Part shown: in pieces, positions 55,501 to 64,000 of the stretch | Layout: each line of letters opens with the position of its first letter | Position numbering within the stretch: position 1 is the stretch's first letter | Assembly (NCBI GenBank): GCA_014382705.1 | Contig: JACNJE010000090.1 | Coordinates: 17,428-81,427 of the forward strand | Direction of reading: 5' to 3' | DNA from: Verrucomicrobiota bacterium | GTDB lineage: Bacteria; Verrucomicrobiota; Verrucomicrobiia; Limisphaerales; UBA1096 | Length of the DNA: 64,000 bases | The notes under the pieces: model-generated | What the model was told of the DNA's origin: nothing | The model's input: only the letters and a program-made list of their open reading frames with translations | The model's database searches: none | Made by a program: the position numbers and the translations under genes

Positions 55501-57833
55501 CGGCGGGTGACTTGGGGTGGGTCTTGGGCGAGGAGGCGCTTGGATTCGCGCAGGAGGAAGCCGACCTCGGTGAACGGCTCGTAGCTGATGTCCTGCCAGC
55601 GGACGAGGCCCTGCCGGTCGATGAGGAAGGTGCCGTGCAGTGGTTGCTGTTCGAAGTCGTCGTAGGCGCGGTACTGCCTGAAAACAGTCAACGACACATC
55701 GGAGACCAGCGGGAAGGGGAATGGCGCGCCGGTCTTGTTTTGCTGAACGGTCTCGCGCAAACCGGCAACGGCGTCGGTACTGATGGCGATGAGATCGATG
55801 CCAGCCTGTTTGAACTCGTCGGTCTTGGGCGCGAACACACCAAGCTGCTCGATGCAGTGCGCGCAACCTTTGCCGAGGTAGAATATGACGATCACCGGCC
55901 GGCCGGCGTAGTCGGCGAGGGTGTGTTGTTTGCCCTGGCCATCGGTCAGCGCCCACTGGGTCGCGGGCGAGGGACTCCAGCGGAACGGGCCAAGCGTGTC
56001 GAGTGACGGCCGGTCGCCGACATTGCCGGCCGGCTGAAACTCCGCGCGCCAGTCTTCCGGCAGCCCGAGAGTTTTAGCGACGGGTGCGAGGCGCTGGAAG
56101 ACGGCACGATCGGTGTCGATGTGCGCGGAAAGTTCGCGCAGTTTTTGGAACTGCTTGACGGCTTCCTTTTCCCTGCCGCTGCGCCAGAGGATGTCGGCGT
56201 GGTTGGCCAGCGGCTGCACTTGGGCCTCGGCTTTGGCGGCCTGGGCGGCGAGTTTTTCGGCCTCTTTTTTGTCGCCGATCTGCAGGTGGAGTTGCGATTT
56301 GCGCTCGGGCGACAGTTTGCCGGCCAGGGCGATCTGTTTTTTGAATTCATCGTCGTCCATGTCCGCCACGGCTTGGCAGGCGAGGAGTTCGGCCCGGTAT
56401 TGGTCGACGGTCTTGATGCGGCCGTCGAACGGTTTCGTTGCGTCAGCCTTGGCCTTTTTGATTTCCTTCTCCTTTTTTTCATCGGCTTGAGCCTTCTTTT
56501 CGGCCTTGGCCCCGGCCTCCTGTTTCCGTTCCTCCAGCCGCTGCCTGAGTGCGTCGAGCTTGGCCAAGGCCCCGGCGGCACGCTCCGCTTGGCCAAGCGC
56601 GTGATGAGCCGCGCCGACGGCGGCCAGGCGCTTGGCCTGTTCCTCCGGGATGCCGGTCGGCTCGAGGTAGACGGTCTGTGAGGCATCGATGATTTCCTCC
56701 CACATTTCGTAACGCAGCAGGGTGTCGAGCAGGCGCGTGCGGCCGTAGCGGGCGCTGCCGCGCTTGCCGTACTCGGTGGGGTCGTCCGGCTTGGCCAAGG
56801 TGTTGTATGTTGGATGGCGCGGCAGCTCGATCATGTTGCGCGCCAGGGCGACGGCGTCACTGGCCCGGCCAAGGTGGTTGAGGTTGCGGATGAGCCATTC
56901 GTTGTTGTGGGCGAAGTTGTGGATCTGATCCGGCATCACGCGGTCGCGCTTCATGTGGGCGTGATCAACGCGGGCGCTGGCCTCCTGCTGCCAGGCGGAG
57001 TCGTGGTACCGTTTGAGCTTCGAATAAATGTGGCCGGGCATGTGCCACATATGGGCGATGCCGGGGGAGCCTTGCCCGCACCGGGCGGCGGAGGTCAGGG
57101 CGCGCACCGGTTTTTCACTGTCCCACAGGTGGATGCGGAAGTGATGGCACGGGTGCATCGGCTCAACGTCGAGCACGTCCTCGATCAGGGCGGTGACGGC
57201 GCCGTGGCTGTGAATGGGCAGCCCGTTTCGGCTGCTCTCCCACATGCAGACGGCGAGGAACGCCTTGGCCTCGATGTCGTCGGGATACTCAAAAATAATC
57301 GTCTCGAGATCGCGGATCATTTTGCGGCGGCGATCCTTCTTGGACTTCTTGGTGTCGGCCCAGTAATTGACCTCGCTGTCGATCCAGAGTTGTTCCCGCC
57401 TAGTCGTGCCGCCCCGGCGTTTTTTGGCTTCATCGATGAAGCCCTTTGCGCGCTCGGCGTTGCCGCGGTTGGCCACAGCCATGCCCCAGTAGGCCATCGC
57501 GCAGTCGGGATCGAGCATTGCCGCCTGCCGGAAACTGCGCTCGGCTTCGAAGTGCCAAAAGCCATGCAGCTGCGCGACGCCCTGCGTGAAGAACAACTGC
57601 GCCTCCTGCACCGAGGTCGTGACCGGGAAGCGCACGCGCCCCATGCCTTTCATGAGATAGGCGCTCGAGCGCGGCCCCTCGTTGAAGGCTTCGCCGTGGT
57701 ACGAGTGGCCCTCGAGCACCTTCTTTTTGCCGTCGCCCACCGGCTCTTCGGCGGTCACCGGCTTGGTCAGGCCGATGGTGAAAATCGCCGCAATCGTCCC
57801 CAAAACACGATAATTCAGTCGTCCAAATTTCAT
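55497..57833 (-). CDS. TPR-containing protein fused to C-terminal peroxiredoxin/thioredoxin-like domain
   Basis: MLDPDCAMAYWGMAVAN TPR region; C-terminal RPVIVIFYLGKGCAHCIEQLGVFAPKTDEFKQAGIDLIAIS redoxin; start at 57833. Confidence 0.88.
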   Translation of the reverse strand: MKFGRLNYRVLGTIAAIFTIGLTKPVTAEEPVGDGKKKVLEGHSYHGEAFNEGPRSSAYLMKGMGRVRFPVTTSVQEAQLFFTQGVAQLHGFWHFEAERSFRQAAMLDPDCAMAYWGMAVANRGNAERAKGFIDEAKKRRGGTTRREQLWIDSEVNYWADTKKSKKDRRRKMIRDLETIIFEYPDDIEAKAFLAVCMWESSRNGLPIHSHGAVTALIEDVLDVEPMHPCHHFRIHLWDSEKPVRALTSAARCGQGSPGIAHMWHMPGHIYSKLKRYHDSAWQQEASARVDHAHMKRDRVMPDQIHNFAHNNEWLIRNLNHLGRASDAVALARNMIELPRHPTYNTLAKPDDPTEYGKRGSARYGRTRLLDTLLRYEMWEEIIDASQTVYLEPTGIPEEQAKRLAAVGAAHHALGQAERAAGALAKLDALRQRLEERKQEAGAKAEKKAQADEKKEKEIKKAKADATKPFDGRIKTVDQYRAELLACQAVADMDDDEFKKQIALAGKLSPERKSQLHLQIGDKKEAEKLAAQAAKAEAQVQPLANHADILWRSGREKEAVKQFQKLRELSAHIDTDRAVFQRLAPVAKTLGLPEDWRAEFQPAGNVGDRPSLDTLGPFRWSPSPATQWALTDGQGKQHTLADYAGRPVIVIFYLGKGCAHCIEQLGVFAPKTDEFKQAGIDLIAISTDAVAGLRETVQQNKTGAPFPFPLVSDVSLTVFRQYRAYDDFEQQPLHGTFLIDRQGLVRWQDISYEPFTEVGFLLRESKRLLAQDPPQVTRR

Positions 57834-57969
57834 AAAGACGGGGAGTTTTCCACCATCTCCCAGCGATGGCAATGGATTTGTGACGCGGCTTCCCGTCAAA
57901 AATTCAATCGCATTTTGGCGCGAGTTGCTTACCGTGCGGCGTCCCGGTTTTCGCCGGTTTCCCTGCGGA

Positions 57970-60399
57970 ATGAAAGTAACCTACAACTGGCTCAAGCAGT
58001 ATGTTGACTTTGACTGGTCGCCCGAGGAACTCGCCGAGCGGCTGACGATGATCGGCCTCGAGGTCGAGAGCATCGAGAATGTGTCGGGCGGTTTTGGCGG
58101 TATCGTGGTCGCCGAGGTGCTGGCCATGGAGCCGCACCCGGACGCCGACCGACTCTCTCTCTGCAAGGTGAACGACGGCGCGGGCGAGCGGCAGATCGTC
58201 TGCGGCGCGACGAACTTTGACGTCGGCAGCAAGGTGCCATTGGCGACGCCCGGCTGCGTGATGCCGGCTGAACCGGGCGAGAAGCCGTTCAAGATCAAGG
58301 TCGGCAACATTCGCGGCGTCGAATCGCACGGCATGATGTGTTCGTCGAAGGAGCTTGGCCTCGCCGACGACGCCGAAGGGCTGATGCTCCTGCCGGCGGA
58401 CGCGCAGGTTGGCCAAGCGTTCGCCGAACATCTGGGCCGCAGCGGCGACGATGTGGTTTACGACTTGGAAGTGACGCCGAACCGGCCGGACTGGAACAGC
58501 CTCATCGGCATCGCCCGCGAAGTCAGCGCGCTCACCGGCAACCCGCATGAGCTGCCGGAGATTCCCGACCTGCCGCCGGGCGACGACGACGCCTCGGCGC
58601 TCGTCGATGTACGGCTCGACAACGCCGAGCACGGTCCGCGTTACAACGCGCGCATCGTTCGCGGCGTGACGGTCGGCCCCAGCCCAGGCTGGCTGCGCGA
58701 CACGCTCGAGCGGGTCGGCGTTCGCAGTATCAACAACGTCGTCGATGTGACGAACTACGTGATGCTCGAGACCGGCCAGCCGCTGCACGCGTTCGACTAC
58801 CATTTGCTCGCCAATGCGGACGGCGCGGCCAAGCCGGTGATCGTCGTGCGCGACGCGGCCGAAGGCGAGAAATTCACCACGCTCGACGGGAAGGAGCACG
58901 AGTTGACGAGCGACGCGCTGTTGATCGCCGACGAGAGCAAGGGCATTGCCCTCGCCGGAATCATGGGCGGGCTCAACAGCGAGATCGCCGCCGGCACCGA
59001 GGATGTGCTGATCGAGTGCGCCTATTTTCAGCCGCAAAATATCCGTGCCACGGCCAAGCGCTTGGGCATCAGCACCGACGCGTCATACCGGTTCGAGCGC
59101 GGGTGCGACCCGAACGGCTGCGACTGGGTCAGCCAACGCGCCGCTCAACTCATCATCGAGACCGCCGGAGGCCGCTTAGCCAAGGGCTGTGTCGACGCCT
59201 ATCCGTCGCCCGCCGTTTCGGAGGAGATTTCGCTGCGCTTTGCCCGGACCGACGCACTGCTCGGCCTCGCGGTTGCGCCGGACGAACAGGTGGCCGCGCT
59301 CACCGGGCTTGGCCTCGAGTCGGTGTCCCGCGACGGCGACACGGCGGCGACGTTTCGCATCCCGACGGCTCGGGTGGACTTGAAGCGCGAAGTCGATTTG
59401 ATCGAGGAGGTCGTTCGCATTTATGGCGTCGACAAAGTGCCGTCCACGCCGCCGCGCGGTTGTGTCGGAAGCGATCCGTTCGACGCCACGCACGATGCGT
59501 TCGCGCAGATTCGCACGATCCTGACCGGGCTTGGCCTGTATGAGGCGCAGACACAGACGCTGGTTTCCGGCGAGGCGGCGTCGCTGCTCGGCATCGCGCC
59601 GGTCGCGCTCGAATACCCGCTGAGCAGCGAGCAGGACAAGCTGCGGACGAGCCTGCTGCCCGGCTTGGCCAACGTGCTGCAGCACAACGCCAACCACGAC
59701 ACCGCCGACGCGGCGCTGTTCGAGATCGGGCGCGTGTTCCGCGACGACGACGGCCAACCGGCAGAAGGGTGGCGGTTGGCCATCGCGCTGACCGGCCGAC
59801 GGTTCGCGCCGTTTTACGAAGGGGCAGAGCGCGAGGCGGTGAACGAGTTCGCCGACCTCAAGGGGATCATTGAGGAGTTCGCCGGCCAGTTCGGCATGCG
59901 CGGCGTCAGCTACGAGCGGCACGACGAACCGGGCGGGTTTTTCGTCGAGTCCGGCAGTGTGAAACTCGGCAACACGCCAGTCGGAACGCTTGGCCAATTT
60001 TCGCCGCTGCTCGCCCGGCGGCACGACTTGAAGCACCCGGTTTTTTTCGCCGAGTTCGACCTTGGCCAAGCGCTGCAACGCCGCACGACCAAGCGCAGCT
60101 TCAAGGCGCTGCCGGCGTTCCCCGGCACGCGGCGCGACATCGCGATGCTCGTGGCCGACGACACGACTCACGACGCCGTGCTGCAAAGCGTCCGCAAGGC
60201 CAAGCCGAAGGACCTCGAGTCGGTCGAGTTGTTCGACGTCTACCGCGGCGAAGGCGTCGAGGCCGGGCAAAAGAGCGTGGCGTACGCGTTTCACTACCGC
60301 TCCGCCGAGGGCACGCTGAAAGACAAGCAGGTGGACGCCGTGCACGGGAAGGTGATCGAGCGGTTGCGTGACGATCTCAACGCGACGATCCGTGGTTGA
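57970..60399 (+). CDS. pheT: Phenylalanine--tRNA ligase beta subunit PheT
   Basis: MKVTYNWLKQYVDFDWSPEELAERLTMIGLEVESIE, tRBD, B3/B4, B5 and anticodon-binding domains. Confidence 0.97.
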   Translation: MKVTYNWLKQYVDFDWSPEELAERLTMIGLEVESIENVSGGFGGIVVAEVLAMEPHPDADRLSLCKVNDGAGERQIVCGATNFDVGSKVPLATPGCVMPAEPGEKPFKIKVGNIRGVESHGMMCSSKELGLADDAEGLMLLPADAQVGQAFAEHLGRSGDDVVYDLEVTPNRPDWNSLIGIAREVSALTGNPHELPEIPDLPPGDDDASALVDVRLDNAEHGPRYNARIVRGVTVGPSPGWLRDTLERVGVRSINNVVDVTNYVMLETGQPLHAFDYHLLANADGAAKPVIVVRDAAEGEKFTTLDGKEHELTSDALLIADESKGIALAGIMGGLNSEIAAGTEDVLIECAYFQPQNIRATAKRLGISTDASYRFERGCDPNGCDWVSQRAAQLIIETAGGRLAKGCVDAYPSPAVSEEISLRFARTDALLGLAVAPDEQVAALTGLGLESVSRDGDTAATFRIPTARVDLKREVDLIEEVVRIYGVDKVPSTPPRGCVGSDPFDATHDAFAQIRTILTGLGLYEAQTQTLVSGEAASLLGIAPVALEYPLSSEQDKLRTSLLPGLANVLQHNANHDTADAALFEIGRVFRDDDGQPAEGWRLAIALTGRRFAPFYEGAEREAVNEFADLKGIIEEFAGQFGMRGVSYERHDEPGGFFVESGSVKLGNTPVGTLGQFSPLLARRHDLKHPVFFAEFDLGQALQRRTTKRSFKALPAFPGTRRDIAMLVADDTTHDAVLQSVRKAKPKDLESVELFDVYRGEGVEAGQKSVAYAFHYRSAEGTLKDKQVDAVHGKVIERLRDDLNATIRG

Positions 60400-60406
60400 C
60401 CCGTTA

Positions 60407-61177
60407 ATGAGCGACACGTTCGATTCATCTTCGCTCAACCCGTTGCGCGCGGAGCTGGTCGAGCATCCGGTGTTTCATTCCGTCACCACGTTGCCGCGCC
60501 TCCGGGTTTTTATGGAGCATCACGTGTTTCCAGTGTGGGATTTCATGTCGCTGCTCAAGTGGCTGCAGCAGGCCTTCGCGCCCCACGGGGCGCCGTGGCT
60601 GCCGGACGGCGATGGGGACATTCGCCGATTTGTCAACGAAATCGTTACCGAGGAGGAGTCGGACCAGGCGTTGGCCGGCAGCGCCCGGGGATTTATCAGT
60701 CACTTCGACATGTACCGCCAGTCGATGAATGAGATCGGCGCGGACAGTAGCGGGATCAACGGCTTTCTCGACTGCGTTGCAGCGGACGGCTTGGCCAAGG
60801 GCTTGGCCAGGCGGGAGGTGCTGGAGACGGCGCGGCAATTCATGCGGTCGACGTTCGACGTGATGGACACCGGCCAGCCGCATCGTGTTGCGGGGGCTTT
60901 TGCGCTGGGCCGGGAGGACATCGTACCGGGAATGTTCAAGGCCCTGCTGGCCGAGATGAAAATCAGGAAGGCGGATGCACCGACGTTCCACTACTACCTC
61001 ACGCGCCATACGCATCTCGACGAGGAATCACACGGGCCGATGGCGATTCGGATGCTGGCTCGCCTCTGCGACCGTGACCCCCGGCGCGAACAGGAGACTC
61101 TGGACACGGCTCGATCGGCATTGCAGGCGCGTCTCGTTTTTTGGGATGGCGTCCACCGTGCGATTGAGCAGGTTTGA
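60407..61177 (+). CDS. DUF3050 domain protein
   Basis: LVEHPVFHSVTTLPRLRVFMEHHVFPVWDFMSLLKWLQ; TFHYYLTRHTHLDEESHGPMA. Confidence 0.9.
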   Translation: MSDTFDSSSLNPLRAELVEHPVFHSVTTLPRLRVFMEHHVFPVWDFMSLLKWLQQAFAPHGAPWLPDGDGDIRRFVNEIVTEEESDQALAGSARGFISHFDMYRQSMNEIGADSSGINGFLDCVAADGLAKGLARREVLETARQFMRSTFDVMDTGQPHRVAGAFALGREDIVPGMFKALLAEMKIRKADAPTFHYYLTRHTHLDEESHGPMAIRMLARLCDRDPRREQETLDTARSALQARLVFWDGVHRAIEQV

Positions 61178-61183
61178 TCGATC

Positions 61184-61999
61184 ATGTCGAAGTCGGACAC
61201 ACCCGTCATTGAATTGTCGAATCTTACGATTCGCCGCGACGGGACTACGATTCTGCGAGGAGTCAACTGGCGGGTCAACCGTGGCGAACACTGGGTGGTC
61301 CTGGGCGGTAACGGATCCGGAAAGACCACGCTTCTCAGCGCCTTGAGTGGCTATTTCATGCCATCAAACGGGGAGATTGATCTGCTGGGTAAGCGCTTTG
61401 GCCATGCCCATTGGCCGACTTTGCGGCAGCGGATCGGCATTGTCAGTTCAAGTGTCCGGCAGATGATGGCCCGGGAGGAGCCTGCTCTGAGTACGGTGGT
61501 CACTGGCAAATACGGGATGATCGACTTGTGGGGGCATCCGACACCTGCAGACCGTGCAGAGGCCGGGAAACTATTGCAGCGCATCGGGTGCGCGCATCTG
61601 GCAGCCCGACCGTGGGCGGTGCTATCTCAAGGCGAGCAGCAGCGGATCCTCATCGGGCGCGCCCTCATGGCCCGTCCGGGGGTGTTGCTGCTCGACGAAC
61701 CGTGTGCGGGGCTGGATCCGGCGGCGCGCGAAGCCTTCCTTCAGTCGGTCGACAAGTTGGCCCGCCGCCGCGCCTCGCCCGCGATGGTGCTGGTGACCCA
61801 TCATGTTGAGGAGATCACGCCTGTGTTCAGCCACGTTCTGCTATTGCGTGACGGCGGGGTGGTGGCCGGTGGGGCGAAGCTCAATGTCATGAAAACGGAA
61901 TTGATGGCTGAAACGTTCGGCCAGAAAGTGAGTCTCAAAAAAAATCGGGGCCGATACCGGCTTGAGATGCAGGGTGGGGATTGCTGGACCGGGCGTTGA
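61184..61999 (+). CDS. ABC transporter ATP-binding protein (ModF/molybdenum-type single ATPase)
   Basis: VVLGGNGSGKTTLLSALSGY Walker A, LSQGEQQRILIGRAL signature, LLLDEPCAGLD Walker B. Confidence 0.93.
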   Translation: MSKSDTPVIELSNLTIRRDGTTILRGVNWRVNRGEHWVVLGGNGSGKTTLLSALSGYFMPSNGEIDLLGKRFGHAHWPTLRQRIGIVSSSVRQMMAREEPALSTVVTGKYGMIDLWGHPTPADRAEAGKLLQRIGCAHLAARPWAVLSQGEQQRILIGRALMARPGVLLLDEPCAGLDPAAREAFLQSVDKLARRRASPAMVLVTHHVEEITPVFSHVLLLRDGGVVAGGAKLNVMKTELMAETFGQKVSLKKNRGRYRLEMQGGDCWTGR

Positions 62000-62028
62000 C
62001 CTTGCCAACGACCGCGTCCGCCTGTTAA

Positions 62029-63396
62029 ATGCGTGCCGTGCAGCAGCAGCAGACAGTGGCCAAGCCGGCGAGCTTTTCCGGCATCGGGCTGCATAGCGGC
62101 AACAAGGTCGCGATGACCCTGTTGCCCGCGCCGCCGAATTCCGGCATCACCTTTCGCCGCGTGGATCTCGACAGCCACGCGGAGATCCCGGCGCTGGTCG
62201 GGAATGTCGCCGAGACCGACCGCTCGACCACGCTTTCCAAAGGCAACGCCAAGGTGCAAACGGTGGAGCACGTGTTGGCGGCCCTGTACGGGTTTGGGGT
62301 GACCAACGCCGTGGTCGAGCTCGACTCGAGCGAACCGCCCGTGGGGGACGGCAGCGCGCGGCAGTTCTGCAAACTGATCCGCGAGGCCGGCGTCGAGACG
62401 CAGGCAGAACGCATTGAGCCGATCAAAATCGCCGCGCCGATCGAGTACACGCATGACGGCACCGTGATGTCGATCAGCCCGCACGACGGCTTCAAGATCA
62501 CATGCACCAGCTCTGACAAGGGCGGTCGGTTCACCCAGTTTTTCAGCGTCGAGCTGACGTCCGAAACGTGGGAGAGCGAGATCGCCCAAGCGCGAACCTT
62601 TTGTTTTTACGAGGAGATCGAGTACCTCATCAAGAACGGCCTCATCCGTGGCGGCAGCCTCGAGAACGCGATTGTCATCCGCGACGATGCCGTGCTGACG
62701 ACCGAGCCGATGCGCTACCGCGAGGAGTTTGTGCGGCACAAGATTTTGGACATCATTGGCGACTTGAGCCTCGTCGGCGCGCCGTTGCGCGGGCACGTTG
62801 TCGCGGTCAAGCCGGGGCACGCTGCCAACTGCGGCTTGGCCAGGCGCATCCTGCAACAGGCACGCCGCCCGCTGGTGGCCGCGCAAAGTTTTTCCCCGCC
62901 GGGCGACAAGCCGGTGAAGCAACCCACCCAACCCAAGCAATCCCAAGTGAGCGAAGAAGCAACAGCCCCACTCGACGCCGAGCAGATCATGCAGATTCTG
63001 CCGCACCGCTACCCGTTCCTGATGGTGGACCGGGTGACGCAGATCGACGGCAACCAGATCACCGCGGAGAAAAATGTCACGATCAACGAGCCGTATTTCC
63101 AGGGCCACTTCCCCGGCCATCCGATCATGCCGGGTGTACTGCAACTCGAGGCGATGGCGCAGGTGGCCGGCATCCTCACGCTCAAGCAGGCCGACAACGC
63201 CGGCAAAATCGCCTATTTCATGGCCGCCGACAAAGTGAAGTGGCGCAAGCCGGTCAAGCCGGGCGACGTCCTGCAGATCGACATCGAGCTGCTCCGGGCA
63301 CGAGGCAAGGTGGCCAAGGCCAGGGGTGTCTGCACCGTGCGCGGCGACGTGGTCAGCGAAGCCGAGATCACCTTCTCCCTCGCGGGGAAATCATAA
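62029..63396 (+). CDS. lpxC-fabZ: Bifunctional UDP-3-O-acyl-N-acetylglucosamine deacetylase / 3-hydroxyacyl-ACP dehydratase (LpxC-FabZ fusion)
   Basis: [14 protein letters not shown] and [13 protein letters not shown] (LpxC); [16 protein letters not shown] and [22 protein letters not shown] (FabZ). Confidence 0.96.
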   Translation: MRAVQQQQTVAKPASFSGIGLHSGNKVAMTLLPAPPNSGITFRRVDLDSHAEIPALVGNVAETDRSTTLSKGNAKVQTVEHVLAALYGFGVTNAVVELDSSEPPVGDGSARQFCKLIREAGVETQAERIEPIKIAAPIEYTHDGTVMSISPHDGFKITCTSSDKGGRFTQFFSVELTSETWESEIAQARTFCFYEEIEYLIKNGLIRGGSLENAIVIRDDAVLTTEPMRYREEFVRHKILDIIGDLSLVGAPLRGHVVAVKPGHAANCGLARRILQQARRPLVAAQSFSPPGDKPVKQPTQPKQSQVSEEATAPLDAEQIMQILPHRYPFLMVDRVTQIDGNQITAEKNVTINEPYFQGHFPGHPIMPGVLQLEAMAQVAGILTLKQADNAGKIAYFMAADKVKWRKPVKPGDVLQIDIELLRARGKVAKARGVCTVRGDVVSEAEITFSLAGKS

Positions 63397-63439
63397 CCGG
63401 CAATAAAGTTGTGGCCTTCATAAAACAGCCGAGGGTTCA

Positions 63440-63481
63440 CCCTCATCCGGCCTGCGGCCACCTTCTCCCGGAGGGAGAAGG
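63440..63481. repeat. REP-like element CCCTCATCCGGCCTGCGGCCACCTTCTCCCGGAGGGAGAAGG
   Basis: Two hairpins: GGCCTGCGGCC and CCTTCTCCC-gga-GGGAGAAGG (63461-63481). Confidence 0.85.
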
Positions 63482-63654
63482 AATCAAACCGAACGCGCTT
63501 GGCCAAGCGGAGTGGCTGCGAAACTCGATCAAAGAAAATGTTATTTTCTAGTTGACGTAAGTTGTTTTTTTGATCTAGGTCGTTTCTGTCACAGCAATAG
63601 AGCGGATCTATTCAATTGAGTGACTCAACATAAATACATTGAAAGATAATCAAA

Positions 63655-63945
63655 ATGAGTAAATTGATAAAAAAATGTATGGTGCTCGTCTGCGGATTGT
63701 TCCTTTTGGGAGTTGGCAAACAGACTACAAATGCGGAAACAGACATTGCCATTTTATTATATGCCGATGCAAGTTATGCGTTTACGATGGTGAGCGTATG
63801 GGATCCACCGCAGGGCTTAGAAATACCAAACGAGCCTGTTGTGGTTGATTCAGGTGATGTTTTGTATGTCGGATGGTATTTTGAAAGTGTTACAATTATC
63901 GAGACATCAGATCAACCTGGTGCTGGTGTACTAAGGAGTGCGTAG
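63655..63945 (+). CDS. Small secreted hypothetical protein
   Basis: 96 aa; signal peptide MSKLIKKCMVLVCGLFLLGVGKQTTNAE; lies in AT-rich tail of the window. Confidence 0.5.
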   Translation: MSKLIKKCMVLVCGLFLLGVGKQTTNAETDIAILLYADASYAFTMVSVWDPPQGLEIPNEPVVVDSGDVLYVGWYFESVTIIETSDQPGAGVLRSA

Positions 63946-64000
63946 GTAAGTAGACATTAGATTTATACCTTGATATGATTTGCGGCGTGAAAGAGCACGA

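Larger units (their letters stand above)
1..64000. repeat. Dispersed highly iterated palindrome, consensus CGCTTGGCCAAGCG (core TTGGCCAA), about 80 core copies by eye across the window
   Basis: Read directly, e.g. 72-85, 2021-2032, 5762-5781, 8959-8977, 15601-15621, 25761-25774, 34883-34896, 46005-46018, 46636-46649, 48093-48114, 55018-55038, 63496-63509. Expected count for an 8-mer of this composition in 64 kb is about 1. Confidence 0.95.

Noticed and set aside
1-64000. Apparent excess of CTCGAG
   Set aside because: Largely explained by Leu-Glu codon pairs (CTC GAG) in GC-rich genes; a background of about 20 is expected, far less striking than the TTGGCCAA excess.
1-64000. Possible polarity of the iterated word (right-extended AAGCG seemingly more frequent than left-extended CGCTT)
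   Set aside because: By eye about 24 versus 14 one-sided extensions; too few and too loosely counted to claim a strand bias. A genome-wide count on each replichore would settle it.
1-64000. CRISPR array, prophage or integrase-bounded island
   Set aside because: No regularly spaced direct repeats with unique spacers, and no integrase, transposase or phage structural genes were seen.

Overview
This 64 kb GC-rich window is a dense bacterial chromosome segment with about 48 supported CDS on both strands. The gene content looks like the PVC superphylum, probably Verrucomicrobia: an H-X9-DG pseudopilin, sulfatase, DUF1080, DUF1501/DUF1553 pair, LpxC-FabZ fusion and NamZ/DUF1343. I saw no tRNA, rRNA, CRISPR, prophage or transposase. 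It includes housekeeping genes (moaC, panB, lpxA, radC, tilS, thiH, der, pheT, psd, lpxC-fabZ), a TetR-controlled RND efflux operon, a Rieske/cytochrome b-c module, a DUF58/VWA plus Fe-type ABC transporter operon, and a surface-glycan region with a triplicated TPR/GT9-like protein and two tandem glycosyltransferase pairs. The outstanding signal is not a gene. It is a highly iterated palindrome, CGCTTGGCCAAGCG (core TTGGCCAA), found about 80 times by eye where about 1 is expected by chance. It occurs between genes and inside genes on both strands, in every reading frame (LGQA, LAKR, AWPS), often in overlapping tandem form with a 12-bp period. It resembles cyanobacterial HIP1 in behaviour but not in sequence. 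It is absent from about 41.4-44.9 kb, which includes the AT-richer GT2 genes. Other signals: three unrelated REP/BIME-like hairpin elements, one with compensatory changes; a 27-bp near-perfect TetR operator; a 34-bp tandem duplication of a gene 3' end; a degenerate receiver protein; and an EF-hand insert in a PQQ-type propeller. Counts were made by reading, not by computation.
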